A stretch of DNA of 64,000 bases from Vespa crabro (Eukaryota; Arthropoda; Insecta; Hymenoptera; Vespidae). The notes under the pieces were generated by a model. The model made no database searches. It worked only from the letters and a program-made list of their open reading frames with translations, and had not been told where the DNA came from. A program made the translations under genes and the position numbers. This document shows, piece after piece, positions 22,544-32,419 of the stretch (positions are counted from its first letter, which is position 1; each line of letters starts with the position of its first letter). The stretch is from positions 558,001-622,000 of the forward strand of contig NC_060979.1 in assembly GCF_910589235.1 (NCBI RefSeq), written 5' to 3'.

Positions 22544-24545
22544 CATAAAAACAATGCAATAGGCGTAATTATCAGTATACCGACTAGTCGAAGGAAAGTT
22601 ATGGGAGTTCCTCTCCAACCATTGCGGTAGTCGGTCCAAGAAATATTCCATCTAGTCGAGGGAAAGTTGTGCGAGTAACTTGTGAACCAATTTCGAATGT
22701 TGGAATTGGAAATATTATACCTTGTCGAGGGAATATTATGAGAGTGCCTTATGAATCAAAGCGAGTATTGATCTTGGAAATATTCCAAATACATGAGAAA
22801 TATTTGTACAAGTGTCACAAGAACCAATGCGACTGTTCCTCTTTAAAATATTCCGTCTAGTCGGAGATAGTTATCCGAGTGTCTTGTAAACCAATCCGAT
22901 TATCGGCTTGGAAAAATTGCAATTTATCGAGGGATAGTTGTGCGAGTGTTTTGAAAACCTATTCGACTCTCGGGCTTGGAAATATTCCGACTAGTCGAGA
23001 TATTTTTGTGAGTGATCCTAGAAACAATGCGACGGTTGGACTAGTAAATAATCCGACTAGCCGGGGAAAGTTATGCAAGTGCCTCTCGAACCAATGTAGC
23101 AGTTGGATTACGAAATATTACGACTAGTCGAGTGAATGTTATGCGAAAAATTCTAGAACTGATGCGACTTTCGTCCTTGGAAATTTTCCCACAAGTTGGG
23201 GGAAGTCATGCGAGAGCCTCTCGAACAAATGCGGCTGTCGGTCTAAGAAATATTCCGACTAAACGAGGGAACATTATGCTAGTGCCACTCGAACCAAAGC
23301 GAATGTCGGACTTGGAAATATTTCGACTAGTCGATGGAGAGTTATGCTAGTGTCTTGTGAACCATTGGGGCTGTTGGACTTGGAAAAATCCCGACTAGTC
23401 GATGCATACTTATACGAGTAACTTGTGATCATATGTAGCTATCGGCCTGGGTATATTCCGACAAGTCAAGGAAAAGTTATGCGACTGCCACTCGAACTAA
23501 AGCGACTGGCGGACTTGGAACCATTCTGACAAATCAAGGGAAAGTTATGCGAGTGACTAGTACACCAACGCGACTGTCGTGCATTAAAATATTCGGAATA
23601 CTAGGCGAATGTTATGCGAGTTCTCTCGAAAAATGCGGCCGTTGGACATGGAAATATTCCGACTAGTGAAGAGAATATTATGCGTGTGTCACTCGAACCG
23701 AAGACAATTTCGTACTTCGAAATTCTCCGACTCGCGAAGAGAAAGTTATGCGAGTTATTTTGGAAACAATGCAACCTTCGGAATGGAAATATACTGATTG
23801 GTTGAGTGAATTTTATGCGAGTACCTCTCAAACCAATGCAGATGTCGGACATAAGAAATTTACGACAAGTCGAGGGGAAGATATTCTGGTGCCTCGCGAA
23901 CAAATGGGGCTGTCGGCCTTGGATATATTCCGTCTAGTCGAGGAAAAGTTTTGAGGGTACTTCTCGAACTAATGCATAAGTCGGACTTGGAAATATTACA
24001 GCTTGTCGAGGCAAAATTATGCGAGCGATTTTAAAACTAATGCAACGGTCGGACTTGGAACTACTCCCACAAGTGGGGGAAAGTTATGATAGTGTTTCTC
24101 GATCATCTGCGGCTGAAGAACTAGAATACATTCCGACAAGTCTAAGGAACTTCATGCGAGTGCAACATGACCAAATCGAATGTCGTACTTGGAATCATTC
24201 TGCATACACGAGGAAACGTTATTCAAGTGACTTATGAATAAAAGCGACTTTCGGAATTGGGAATATTCTCAGTGGTCGAGGAAATACTATGCGAGTGTTT
24301 CTATACTAATGCGGCTGCTGAACTTGAAAATAATCCGATTTGTCATGAAAAATTATTTGATTACCTCTCGAACGAATGCTGCCATCGGCCTTGAAATTAT
24401 TTCGACGAATTGAGGGTAAGTTGTGTGAGTTACTCTGGAACCACTGCGACGTCCGGACTTTAAAATATTACGACTAGTCGAGTGAAAGTTATGCGAGTGA
24501 TTCTAGAAATAATTCGACGGTCGGACATAAAAATATTCTCACACT
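22539..24545 (+). repeat. satA satellite array 3, right part
   Basis: About 29 further monomers continuing the array in phase after the solo LTR. The last recognisable monomer ends near 24,545, in an ATAAAAATATTCTC string, where unrelated sequence begins. Confidence 0.94.
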
Positions 24546-24690
24546 CTGCGCCTCGCCATGACGATATCCATTGACACCCTATAATCTTCAAGAGCACTAG
24601 AACAAATGGGAATAAATGGAATATGCATTGTTTAACATTCCAACGAGCTATTCCCGACCAATGGGCATTTATTTTTTCCCATTCCATAGG
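24546..24690. other. short repeated flank at the 3' side of R1 copy C
   Basis: About 130 bases (24,557-24,688) align with 59,719-59,850 beside R1 copy D. The match includes ATTGACACC, ATAATCTTCAAGAGCA and CATTTATTTTTTC strings. It is absent beside copies A and B. It may be a separate repeat into which the ancestor of copies C and D inserted. Confidence 0.7.
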
Positions 24691-25129
24691 GTGCTTGCAA
24701 CTATGCTACCTCGCCTATTAGGGCACATGTTACGAAACTACCTATTTACAGCAGCCACCGCAGCCCAGTGACCGGTCTAGGAAAAACCGATAACTCCCTC
24801 CGGCGGGGCAGGGTGAGCAGTTTAGCCACGACCAATATCCACGCAGCAACGAATCACCAGACTGAAGCATGCTATGTCAAAGGGGAACCACGAGAGGCCC
24901 AATCACGATCCTTGGCAATCGTTCCGTAGGATGGGATGCGTATGGTAGAATCGCAGGTATAAGGAAGAGAGTTAGGTGGTAGAGGGAAAAAAAATTACGG
25001 AGATGCATACGAGCGTCTCCGACCCTATCAAGTTCGAGAGTAGGTTACCTTGAGAAGATTACAGGCACCCACAAACATCACCAAGACTCTGACAATCCCA
25101 GCTGAACAGTATTACTGAACTAATAACCC

Positions 25130-26095
25130 TTAATGAGGAAGGTTTTTTTGTAAAATTCCGCGAAGTGGGAGAAGTCCACGGCCGTGGTGACAAGATGTCA
25201 CGATGTATCTGCCCAACTCCTTTGACGTAGAATTTCTCTCAAAACAACTCTCTTGGATTCGAAAAGCAGACATTCTACGATGTGATGAGAAGCCATGTCC
25301 TCTTCGCCACTCTCGCATGTTCTATCCGTGATGAGGTTTAGCGACATCATCTTGGCCTTGAAAGCTCCAAGTAAAAAACTGAGATTTGAAGTGGTTACGA
25401 GAGATGAAACGGGCACCCATCCATTTCTTGATGTCCGGGAAAAACTCGTATGTTGTCCTTCCTTTGCAGGAATTCTCCCATCTGGACTGCCAATCCCCAA
25501 AAGTTTCCTCATCTACCTGTTTTCTCATCTACTATCGCGCCCTTTAACTTCGTGTATCAAGTTATCGCGTTGCTATCTCGGTGACTCTGTTTTTCTTAAT
25601 GTCAAATAATCTTCTTCGTTCGAGTAACTTGAAGTCAATCGGGGGTTCTCCTGCATATTCCGTAACGGTTGTACGATACGCGGATGTGATCGAGATGAGG
25701 GCCGATACATGGATCGCGTTTAGCTTCTTAATGTCCCCTTCATGCAGAGCTCGGATCATCCTGCTGCCGCGTACGTAACCGTATCGGTGAACACGTCGCG
25801 ATAAATCGCTCGGCGGGCGCAGCGACGAAGTACCTATTCCTTACATGCTAATCTACATACCTTCACTAACAAAGGACCGACCTTATCTTTCAGGTAACGG
25901 CAGTGTGTGGTGACACTCAATCCTTTGTCAAAGTGTATCCCGAAATATCTCACTGAATTACTGAATTTAATACTATTGTTCCTTATTTTTATAGTGGGGG
26001 GGCCTACTAGCTATATCAGTTTTTTTCGCCGTATTCCGTTTACTATCCGGACGTTGTCCTTTCCTCCTACCTATGGGTTTCCTCTTCAACCAGTC
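25130..26095 (-). pseudogene. R1-type ORF2 C-terminal region with CCHC knuckle, copy C
   Basis: Reading on the minus strand from 26,095 to 25,130. After the NSVRYFGIHFDKGL-type region comes IRALHEGDIKKLNAIHVSA (25,759 down), the counterpart of CTEGDLKKLSATQRSA in copy A. At 25,512-25,198 there is DRTCESGEEDMASHHIVEC, where one Cys of the knuckle is replaced by Ser (CES for CEC). Copy D keeps CECGEEDMVSHHIVEC, a C-x-C-x7-H-x4-C pattern typical of R1-clade C-termini. The frame ends with a stop near 25,133 after NLPH. Several frame changes occur in between. Confidence 0.83.
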
Positions 26096-26750
26096 ACTTC
26101 TAAAAACGATCGCTTCCGTTTTACGCTAGGAGATGGAGAGCTTTGTTTACGAGTTCCATCCAGTAATGCTTCTAACCACACGATTCCCTTTCTCCTAGAC
26201 TTCCTTTCTCGAGACTCCATCTACGATAACAAGTAAATCATCCACGTACGCGATCTCGTTGACTTCCGAGGATTCCTTTAGTATCCTGAGGAGCTGGTCG
26301 AGATTCCAGCAGAAGGGGCCAAGGACTAATTCTTGTGGGCATCCATTCGAGGCCTGCTTTGAGACTTCATGCCCTCCCACAGCAATTTTGACTTTACTAT
26401 CCACGAAGTAGCAAGTCATCACGTTGAAGACGTGTCTCGGACAGTCCCGATTTTGGAGAGCCTTGAGGACTAGAGGCAACCGTACGTTGTCGAAGGCTCC
26501 CGAAATGTTGAATAACAACGCGATATATCTCCGTTAGGAGGCAAAAACGATTCGATGCATCGACGATTGCGTCTTTTATGGAACATACCTGGACAAATCC
26601 AACTGTTTGCCCGAAATTTTTCCCGGTTCGAGGGAGATTTCGGAGAGGCGCAACTTCAGCAACCTGTTCAAAACCTTCCCTATGACAGAGAGAAGACATA
26701 TCGGTCGGTAAGACAAAGTAGTCTTCCGTGTCCTTGTTGTCGCTCTTCAA
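26096..26750 (-). pseudogene. reverse transcriptase domain, R1 copy C
   Basis: The minus strand from 26,750 shows a frameshifted finger region. The palm at 26,518-26,195 reads LFNISGAFDNVRLPLVLKAL, GCPQELVLGPFCWN and IAYVDDLLVIVDG. The YVDD box keeps both Asp residues, but the first catalytic Asp is Asn (LFNISG), as in copy A. This palm is the part missing from copy D. The QGSVLGP box reads QELVLGP. Assignment to the R1 clade is firm. Confidence 0.86.
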
Positions 26751-26795
26751 GAGTATTCTTAAGAAATCCTCTTTCTAAATAGAAAGAAAAATACC

Positions 26796-27169
26796 CTATT
26801 GAAGGCATCCATTGAAAAGATCAACAAAATGTGTAGTGTTGGTATCGAATGCTTTCTTGAGCACATACACTTCGATAATATCCCGGAGCTTTTTCGTTTT
26901 TGAGGGGCCCTCAAGAGCTACCGCTTTCTTTTGGTTCGTTATTTCTGATGTCCACCATTGCTTGGACTTCCGATGAGCCTCTTTACGGGGCATAGATTCA
27001 GAGCATGCGGTTTGTAGGACACTTGTGAGCACGTTGGATCCTCTCTCTACATCTGAAGACGATCCTAAAGTGCTTCCCTCTAGCCTTGCCGTGGCGAGGG
27101 AGAGAATGCGCTCAGCAAACAGGTCCCAGTCGGCTCATCTGGTATTGAACCTTTGTTTCCCGCGTCCCG
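26796..27169 (-). pseudogene. linker between endonuclease and RT, R1 copy C
   Basis: The open part at 27,032-26,796 reads MLTSVLQTACSESMPRKEAH and SKQWWTSEITNQKKAVA. This is the P-W-W type linker with QWW for PWW. It then jumps to KKLRDIIEVYVLKKAFD, which belongs to the RT finger (DLIEVCVLKRTFA in copy A). About 300-400 bases present in copy A are therefore deleted here. Copy D has the identical deletion, so it precedes the split of C and D. Confidence 0.8.
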
Positions 27170-27790
27170 AGCACAAGCCCATCGACCCGACTAAGCCTTC
27201 GGTAGATGTACCGCGATATCTATGGAATTGTGGTCACTGGACGTTCAGCCTGTTCTGACCTTCCATTGGCCAATAAGTCTACTCATGGATTCCAAAAGGA
27301 GGATAGGTCGATGTATGAGGAGCCTCTCGTCCTCCAAAAGGCGGATAGCTGCTTTATTTATGCTCTTTCGTCTGTGACCTGAGGGAAATCGGCCATTGGC
27401 GTCCAGTGATACTACTCTCTCCCCCCTTAGGACAAGAAGTACCGATTCCAAGTACCTAATGTGCTCCTCTATTTCGTCGCTGTACTGAAAGTAGAGCGAG
27501 AAGACGTAGAAAGTGGTGCTGTGTGCTTACAATTCTGCACAGACGCATTGCGGGGTGCTAAGCTGCAAGATAAACAACACGATGTTCGGGTTTGTTGCCG
27601 TGACTGCCGACCAGAGTCTTTCATTGTAGATGACAGCAACTCTCCTTGCTTTATCTAATCCAATTATCTCGTATACAAACCATTCCTGTTGAACGTACGG
27701 CTATTGCAAAAGCAGCGCGTCCAAGCACTTCTGTCTAATTAGTTCGCGAACTTCACCAGTTACCGTTCTAAAAGGTTCCATATTAAACTA
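27170..27790 (-). pseudogene. APE-type endonuclease domain, R1 copy C
   Basis: Minus-strand frame: FRTVTGEVRELIRQKCLDAL, LLLQ, then TAG at 27,701-27,703 in place of the catalytic Glu, then PYVQQEW. It continues with WSAVTATNPNIVLFILQLS and, after shifts, ERVVSLDANGRFPSGHRR. The DAN motif is kept, while SPLWG is altered. A deletion of about 60 bases near 27,355 relative to copy D removes part of the domain. The stop at the catalytic Glu is at the same codon as in copy B. Confidence 0.82.
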
Positions 27791-28570
27791 TAAGAAACGA
27801 ATTTTTGGATACGCAGGATTTACGGAATGATGGGCCTTAACCGAAAATGTTTCGTTACCGCTGGTAGATGCGCAGGGTTCAACGAATAAGACCCGTGATG
27901 CCTGGAATTCAAAATCCATGCCTAACGCGTCGGTGGTTTCGGAGGATACACGTGTTGTGTCCTCTTTGAGAACTGTCGATGGAGCGTCGCCTATTTCGAA
28001 GTCTGTTTCCGTTGATTCTTAGGAAGTTTCTGCGCAGTCTTGCTCGGTGTCTTGCTCGATGATCGGAAGTAAGGGGATCTTTTCGTGCGTGCCGTTTGCG
28101 CTGTTATCGCGGGGTTTAGGGCTTTTCTAGAAACTGTGGTCGTACATTCCTTTTCCAGGGAATTTTATGAGGGATGTATGCGCACGTATGGACAAGTTCG
28201 CGTTCGCGTCCTTGTCAATTCGTACCCTCAATTATTTTCGACCACTTTATTGTTCGAACTGTAAGGACCTCTCACAGATGCTCCGGCGATGTGTTTCCAT
28301 AATCCAATACCAGCCGGTTTAACATCTACGACATTTGTTTGCACAGTCTTAGATGACTTCGGCAAATATCTATCGCATAACAACAAAATAACTGTAACCT
28401 CTCGAAGATTGACCACCACGTGGTGCAGCCCGGGATGTACAGGGCTAAAAACGCTGCGGGGATTCGCTCGGTGAGTGTCCATGGACGACGATCACGCACT
28501 GCCAGGCGTGTTCCTGCGTTTCTACGCTGCCCTATGCCGGGAAGTGCATCTATTCGTTACCTTCGGCGTA
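27791..28570 (-). pseudogene. possible ORF1 remnant, R1 copy C
   Basis: The minus strand includes an open stretch at 28,482-28,228 with GLHHVVVNLREVTV and SSKTVQTNVVDVKPAG, aligning with copies A and B. Upstream, QRRNAGTRLAVRD matches QRRNAATRRSSP in copy A. The part towards 27,800 is rich in stops. It ends at the E1 junction near 28,570. As in the other copies, the coding role is inferred only from sense-frame agreement. Confidence 0.45.
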
Positions 28571-29460
28571 ATTTTGCTCTTGACGCGAAGGTGCTTCCTT
28601 CTGTGTCTCCAAAATAAATAACTTTTTATGTTCGCTCAGTAGTAACGTATAACCGCATAAATGATGCTCCGCTCTTTTTTCCAATGTAATCGTAACTTCT
28701 TGACTCATGATTGTATATATGTCCAGGTATATTTCTGTATTACCCACAGCTTTTAATCTGGTCGCAAGTCCTTTATATAACACCTTGCAGTTGTTGAAGT
28801 TACCCGATGATTCCGGCCTGGTCGTCCAAAATACATTTCCTTCGTCATCAGTGATGCACATTTCGTCAGTGAATACATACACTTCACCTTTGCTTAGAAC
28901 TACATTGTTGTGCCTTATCTTCACAGTAGCACAATATTCCTTGATGTTAATTTTTATTGATGCCTGCACCACTACGTTGTCCCACATCCCGTATGGATCG
29001 GCGTATTGTGTTCCCGAACACTTGCCGTCCATTGAAATCGATCCTGCCAACGTGACACTCCGATACTCAGTGGCATTGGCCCGCAAACCTGATACCTGCA
29101 GGATCTGTGTTATCCCCATGATACCGGTGTTGAATGGGGCCTTGCATGCCTCAGCAGTTAAGTCCAACAGGTATATTCGCCTTCCATTTTGAACAGCTGA
29201 CACGTGTGATGACATTCCACAGTAATAAATTGTTCGGTCAATCTCCACTCGGCATTGGTGTACGTGCGTGTGGTCGTATTCTGATAACTATAGAAGCTGA
29301 ATGTAGACTTCTGTAGCATTAGGTGCGAGTGATTACATTCCCCCGTGTCCAGTAGTGAAATAGTTGTGATGTTCGTGGATCCTCCCACAGTCGTACCCCA
29401 ACAAGCAGTAACATTTACAGATGATTCCTAATGTCGTTATTAAAATGCCGAGGCCCCATG
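28571..29460 (-). pseudogene. env: envelope-like glycoprotein, E1 (truncated)
   Basis: Possible start at 29,458-29,460, soon followed by a stop. The next frame shows GGSTNITTISLLDTGECNHS, and after more shifts a long open part at 29,248-28,550. Conserved pieces include EIDRTIYYCGMSSHVSA, QYADPYGMWDNVVVQ and LCGYTLLLSEHKKLFILETQ. The Cys-rich ectodomain is shared with the E2 and E3 env genes. The protein is cut at about 28,571, so the C-terminal half and membrane anchor are missing. In relatives it would be a surface glycoprotein; here it is a broken relic. The family seems closer to the chuvirus-like glycoproteins found with insect retroelements than to baculovirus-F-type env, from memory only. 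Confidence 0.85.
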
Positions 29461-29485
29461 GTTTCTGTAAAACAATCACCTTAAC

Positions 29486-30060
29486 CTATTTCATTTTAGA
29501 TATTCTTAGCTTATTAGCATTCACTACACTAGTACGGTTTCCTATTGATAGTTTGACATTATTTTGAGGGAGTATTTCTAAAATTTGACGAGGTCCTGTG
29601 TATTGGTTGCCGAATTTGTTGGTAGGTTCCTTTAATAAAAATACCTTATCCCCTTCCCTTAAGATTAAGGGTCTTGCTTTCTTATCGTAATACCTTTTAG
29701 AAGTTTCCTTGGGTCTCATCAAATTTTCACGTCGAGTGCTACCTTATCGAATGCAGATCCTAGTGTGTCCGTTAACACCATTGATTGCTTATTTTTGACT
29801 CTGACTAGCTTTTTTAATTGGCAATCCAAACAATTTTGAATAAAGGTCTGTATCTGCCCTTTCATATTCTCCCAAAAGTATCTTGTCCTTATTCTGTTAT
29901 AAGTTTTGGTCACTCCCTTGTGGCCTCCTAGTGCAGATATGTGGTTTTCGCGTATTAGGTCCTCGCGCTCATTCTCCTTGGGAATTCTAACCAAATTTTT
30001 ACAGAAACAAATTGTGCAATCTTCCGCGTCGAATAATTCTCCTAGCCTTTGTTGGATATA
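29486..30060 (-). pseudogene. integrase, E1 (catalytic core deleted)
   Basis: The zinc-binding N-terminus at 29,994-29,719 reads ENHISALGGHKGVTKTYNRI with its His pair, then FIQNCLDCQLKKLVRVK with C-x2-C. It stops just after SAFDKVALDVK, where the first catalytic Asp region should begin. The next frame (29,722-29,486) is already the C-terminal domain: KRYYDKKARPLILREGDKVF, then GPRQILEILPQNNVKLS. About 560 bases holding the D,D,E core are therefore gone, compared with E3. Integration activity is impossible. Confidence 0.87.
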
Positions 30061-30600
30061 TTCCTATGGTATGTTATCTATTCTGTTTGAACTGAAGATG
30101 CTTACCGTTCGCAAGTCCAGTTCCCTTGTAACCGATAGAAGGGATTCCAGAGCATCATTCAGAATTTCTATGTCCGTGGTTACATTAATGTTTTCTTTAA
30201 TGACTAATGATATTAAGTTTTTAGATCCGTATTTCATAACCTTTGCCCGTCCTAGTGTTAAATCCTTATAGTTTGGGAGTTTATTCATATCCTGGAGCTG
30301 CTTAGCTCCCTCATCGCATGGGTCTCCTTTTTGAGTAATGAATATTGCTTGATTATCCTTTCACATGGTCAATCTATCCCGGGTTTCTTTTAGGTCCTGT
30401 GTAATTCTGAATGTTTGCTCTTCCTGATTCTGCCATTCGTATGGCCGCAATATTGGATCGAATAAGATGTCGGAACTGAAATCCGAATCGCTCTCACCGA
30501 GGGTAAGAGAATTATTCGCGCCGTTTCCCTCCGTCTCGCTAGGCACCTTACTTATATCTATCTGCTCAAGGAGCTTCTCTAGCTCTCGTGTATGATCCGT
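30061..30600 (-). pseudogene. RNase H to integrase linker, E1
   Basis: The region contains NKLPNYKDLTLGRAKVMKYG and LDLRTVSIFSSNRIDNIP, which align with HGKLPVITDVTLGRLKVTKK and LKTIGIARGPVGDIP in E2. An acidic stretch with RPYEWQNQEEQTFRI lies at 30,470-30,380. The segment is typical of this Gypsy group between RNase H and integrase. Stops separate the pieces. Confidence 0.78.
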
Positions 30601-31183
30601 ATGTGTTTGACCTGCGAGAGTACAAAGACTCGCTTGAAGAGCTGTCATCTCTATATAGCGGCAATACCTCCGCCGTTTCTGGCGGATTTCGCGAAAGAAC
30701 GTCGGTATTTGCATTGGCCGTGCCTGCCTTGTATATTATTTTTAAATTATAATCTGCTAATTTCAAACCCCACTTGGTTAGACGCGAAGTCGGATCTTTG
30801 TGCGATTTTAGCCACACTAGTAGGCGATGATCAATAACTAACGTAAATTGTCTCCCATATAAGTATGGCCTAAAGTAATGCACGGCATAGACTATTGCTA
30901 AGAGTTCACGCTCTATGGTGAAGTAGTTCCTTTCATCTACATTTTGCAGTCTTGAGCAATAAGAGATGGGTAGGTCTTTCCCTATGTGTCCCTGACTAAG
31001 CACTCCACCTATCGCATAACCTGACGCGTCCGTAGTAACGTTAAATTCCTTGTTGAAGTCCGGATACTGGAGCACTGGTTCCTTGCACAAAGTGTCTCGT
31101 AGTATCACGAACGCCTTTTCTTCTGGCTCACCACACTTAAATGACACTTCCTTCTTCAGTAACTCCGTGAGAGGTCTTGTCAA
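30601..31183 (-). pseudogene. RNase H domain, E1
   Basis: This domain removes RNA from RNA-DNA hybrids during reverse transcription. The stretch is open from 31,183 down. It shows VTTDASGYAIGGVLSQG (catalytic Asp), TIERELLAIVYAVHYF (catalytic Glu) and FTLVIDHRLLVWLKSHKDPT (Asp). The tail AGTANANTDVLSRNP is the usual end of a Gypsy RNase H. The domain itself looks intact. Confidence 0.9.
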
Positions 31184-32104
31184 TGGAGAAAATACTGAAA
31201 TAAACCTCCTATAGTATCCCGCAAGTCCCAGGAATTGTCGAACATTCTTAGCTTTCTTTGGTTGCGGGAATTCCCTTACGGTCAGTAACTTCTTCGAATC
31301 TGGTTTCGCACCGTCCTTGCCGATGGTATGGCCCAGATAGATGACTTCCTTTTTTAAGAATTAACACTTGTCTGGCTGTAGCTTTAAATTTGCCTTCCTT
31401 AGTCTCCCTATTAGCTCGCTGAATTTTATCTCGTGCTCATGGAGTGACCGTGCGTATAATACTATGTCGTCCAAGTAGACAAACATCTCTTCGCCTTGAA
31501 GTCCCGTTAGGACGAGGTCCATGAGCCGTTGGAAGGTGGCTGGATCATTTTTTAATCCGAATGGCATTCCTGCAAATTCAAAATGCCCGTGAGGTGTTGA
31601 GAAAGCCGTCTTGTGGCTGTCATCTGGGTGCATCTTGATCTGATGGAATCCAGACTTTAAGTCTAACGTGGAGAAGTATTTCTCGGAACTCAGCTGATCG
31701 AGTATCTCAGTAATGTTAGGGAGGTGATACGCGTCCCCGACAGTCTCCTCATTTAGTCCTCTATAGTCAATCACCATTCTCCATTTTGGATTCCCTTTCG
31801 AATCAGCCTTTTTGGGTACTACACAGACAGGAGAGTTGTAAGAGGAGAGTGTGGACCTTATTATATCACTCTCTAACTGTTCTTGCGTATGCTTATTTAT
31901 CTCTTCCTTATGTATAGGTATGAACCTGTACTGCTTTGTATGTATCGGCATTTCATCAGTGGTAATAATCCTATGCGTCAGCACCTGCGTGCTCTCCAGC
32001 TGTTCTCCTGGGAGGTGAAAGCAGTCTGCGGTAGCAGATAAGAGGTCAATGACACTCTTCCTTTCTTCGCTGTTCAGATGATCTAACCGTAACAATGCTT
32101 CCAC
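31184..32104 (-). pseudogene. reverse transcriptase, E1
   Basis: Open from 32,104 to 31,361, then one in-frame stop (KC followed by TAA, then FLKKEV), after which the same frame continues into RNase H. Motifs are YNSPVCVVPKKADSKG, KWRMVIDYRGLNEETV, YFSTLDLKSGFHQIKMHPDD (first Asp), FEFAGMPFGLKNDPATFQRL and FVYLDDIVLYARSL (the YLDD box). VRQFLGLAGYYRRFI follows in the connection. These are classical Ty3/Gypsy RT motifs. All catalytic residues are present. Confidence 0.93.
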
Positions 32105-32340
32105 CTCTTTTGCTCTGTTATTGTTTTCCCGTTTCTCCGTTCGGATATGGTCGTCCGCAATACCACATAATTTTATTTCGTCGTTTCGTCAATCTCTAAA
32201 TTCGAGCACCCTCCTTGATAATATTAACATCTACGCCAGTGTCAATCATAAATTTTATCTGCCTTCCAAAGTCGCGACGTCCATGATTATTGTGGGTGCC
32301 TTTGTCGCCGGCTCATAATTTACTGTTGCGATCTGCTTGA
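32105..32340 (-). pseudogene. protease remnant, E1
   Basis: The minus strand reads RQIKFMIDTGVDVNIIKEG, a retropepsin active site with D-T-G. After a frame break comes IKLCGIADDHIRTE, and it then joins KRENNNRAKEVEALL directly. In E3 about 0.5 kb lies between the corresponding points (TDVHIQTEG and KRTTIIEQKR). E1 has therefore lost the second half of the protease and the protease-RT spacer. Confidence 0.83.
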
Positions 32341-32419
32341 TTGAGTCACCTTGCATTGGTTTGTCCGTGAGCGTTTCCAATGGCGGCCTCGCTCCTGTCT
32401 GATCTCGACGGGTCGCTTA

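Larger units (their letters stand above)
24691..28570 (-). mobile_element. R1-clade non-LTR retrotransposon, copy C (decayed)
   Basis: Reverse-strand copy of the same R1 family as copies A and B. It has a 3' UTR (24,691-25,130), C-terminal zinc knuckle, RT, linker, endonuclease and ORF1-like part. Its 5' end joins the E1 env gene directly at about 28,570, so it is either 5'-truncated or cut by rearrangement. Its 5' half is about 99% identical to copy D, and its 3' half only about 88-92%. Stops and shifts are numerous. Confidence 0.88.

Noticed and set aside
247..24500. Dozens of open frames of 60-136 codons in the satA arrays, on both strands
   Set aside because: They repeat the same peptide patterns every 68 bp (68 is not a multiple of 3, so all frames cycle), have no conserved length and no start context. 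They are translation shadows of the satellite.
1..24545. CRISPR-like array
   Set aside because: Repeats are degenerate, directly adjacent without spacers, and in an arthropod context.
28707..29192. 161-codon plus-strand open frame opposite E1 env
   Set aside because: It is the mirror of the env frame on the minus strand, which aligns with E2 and E3 env.
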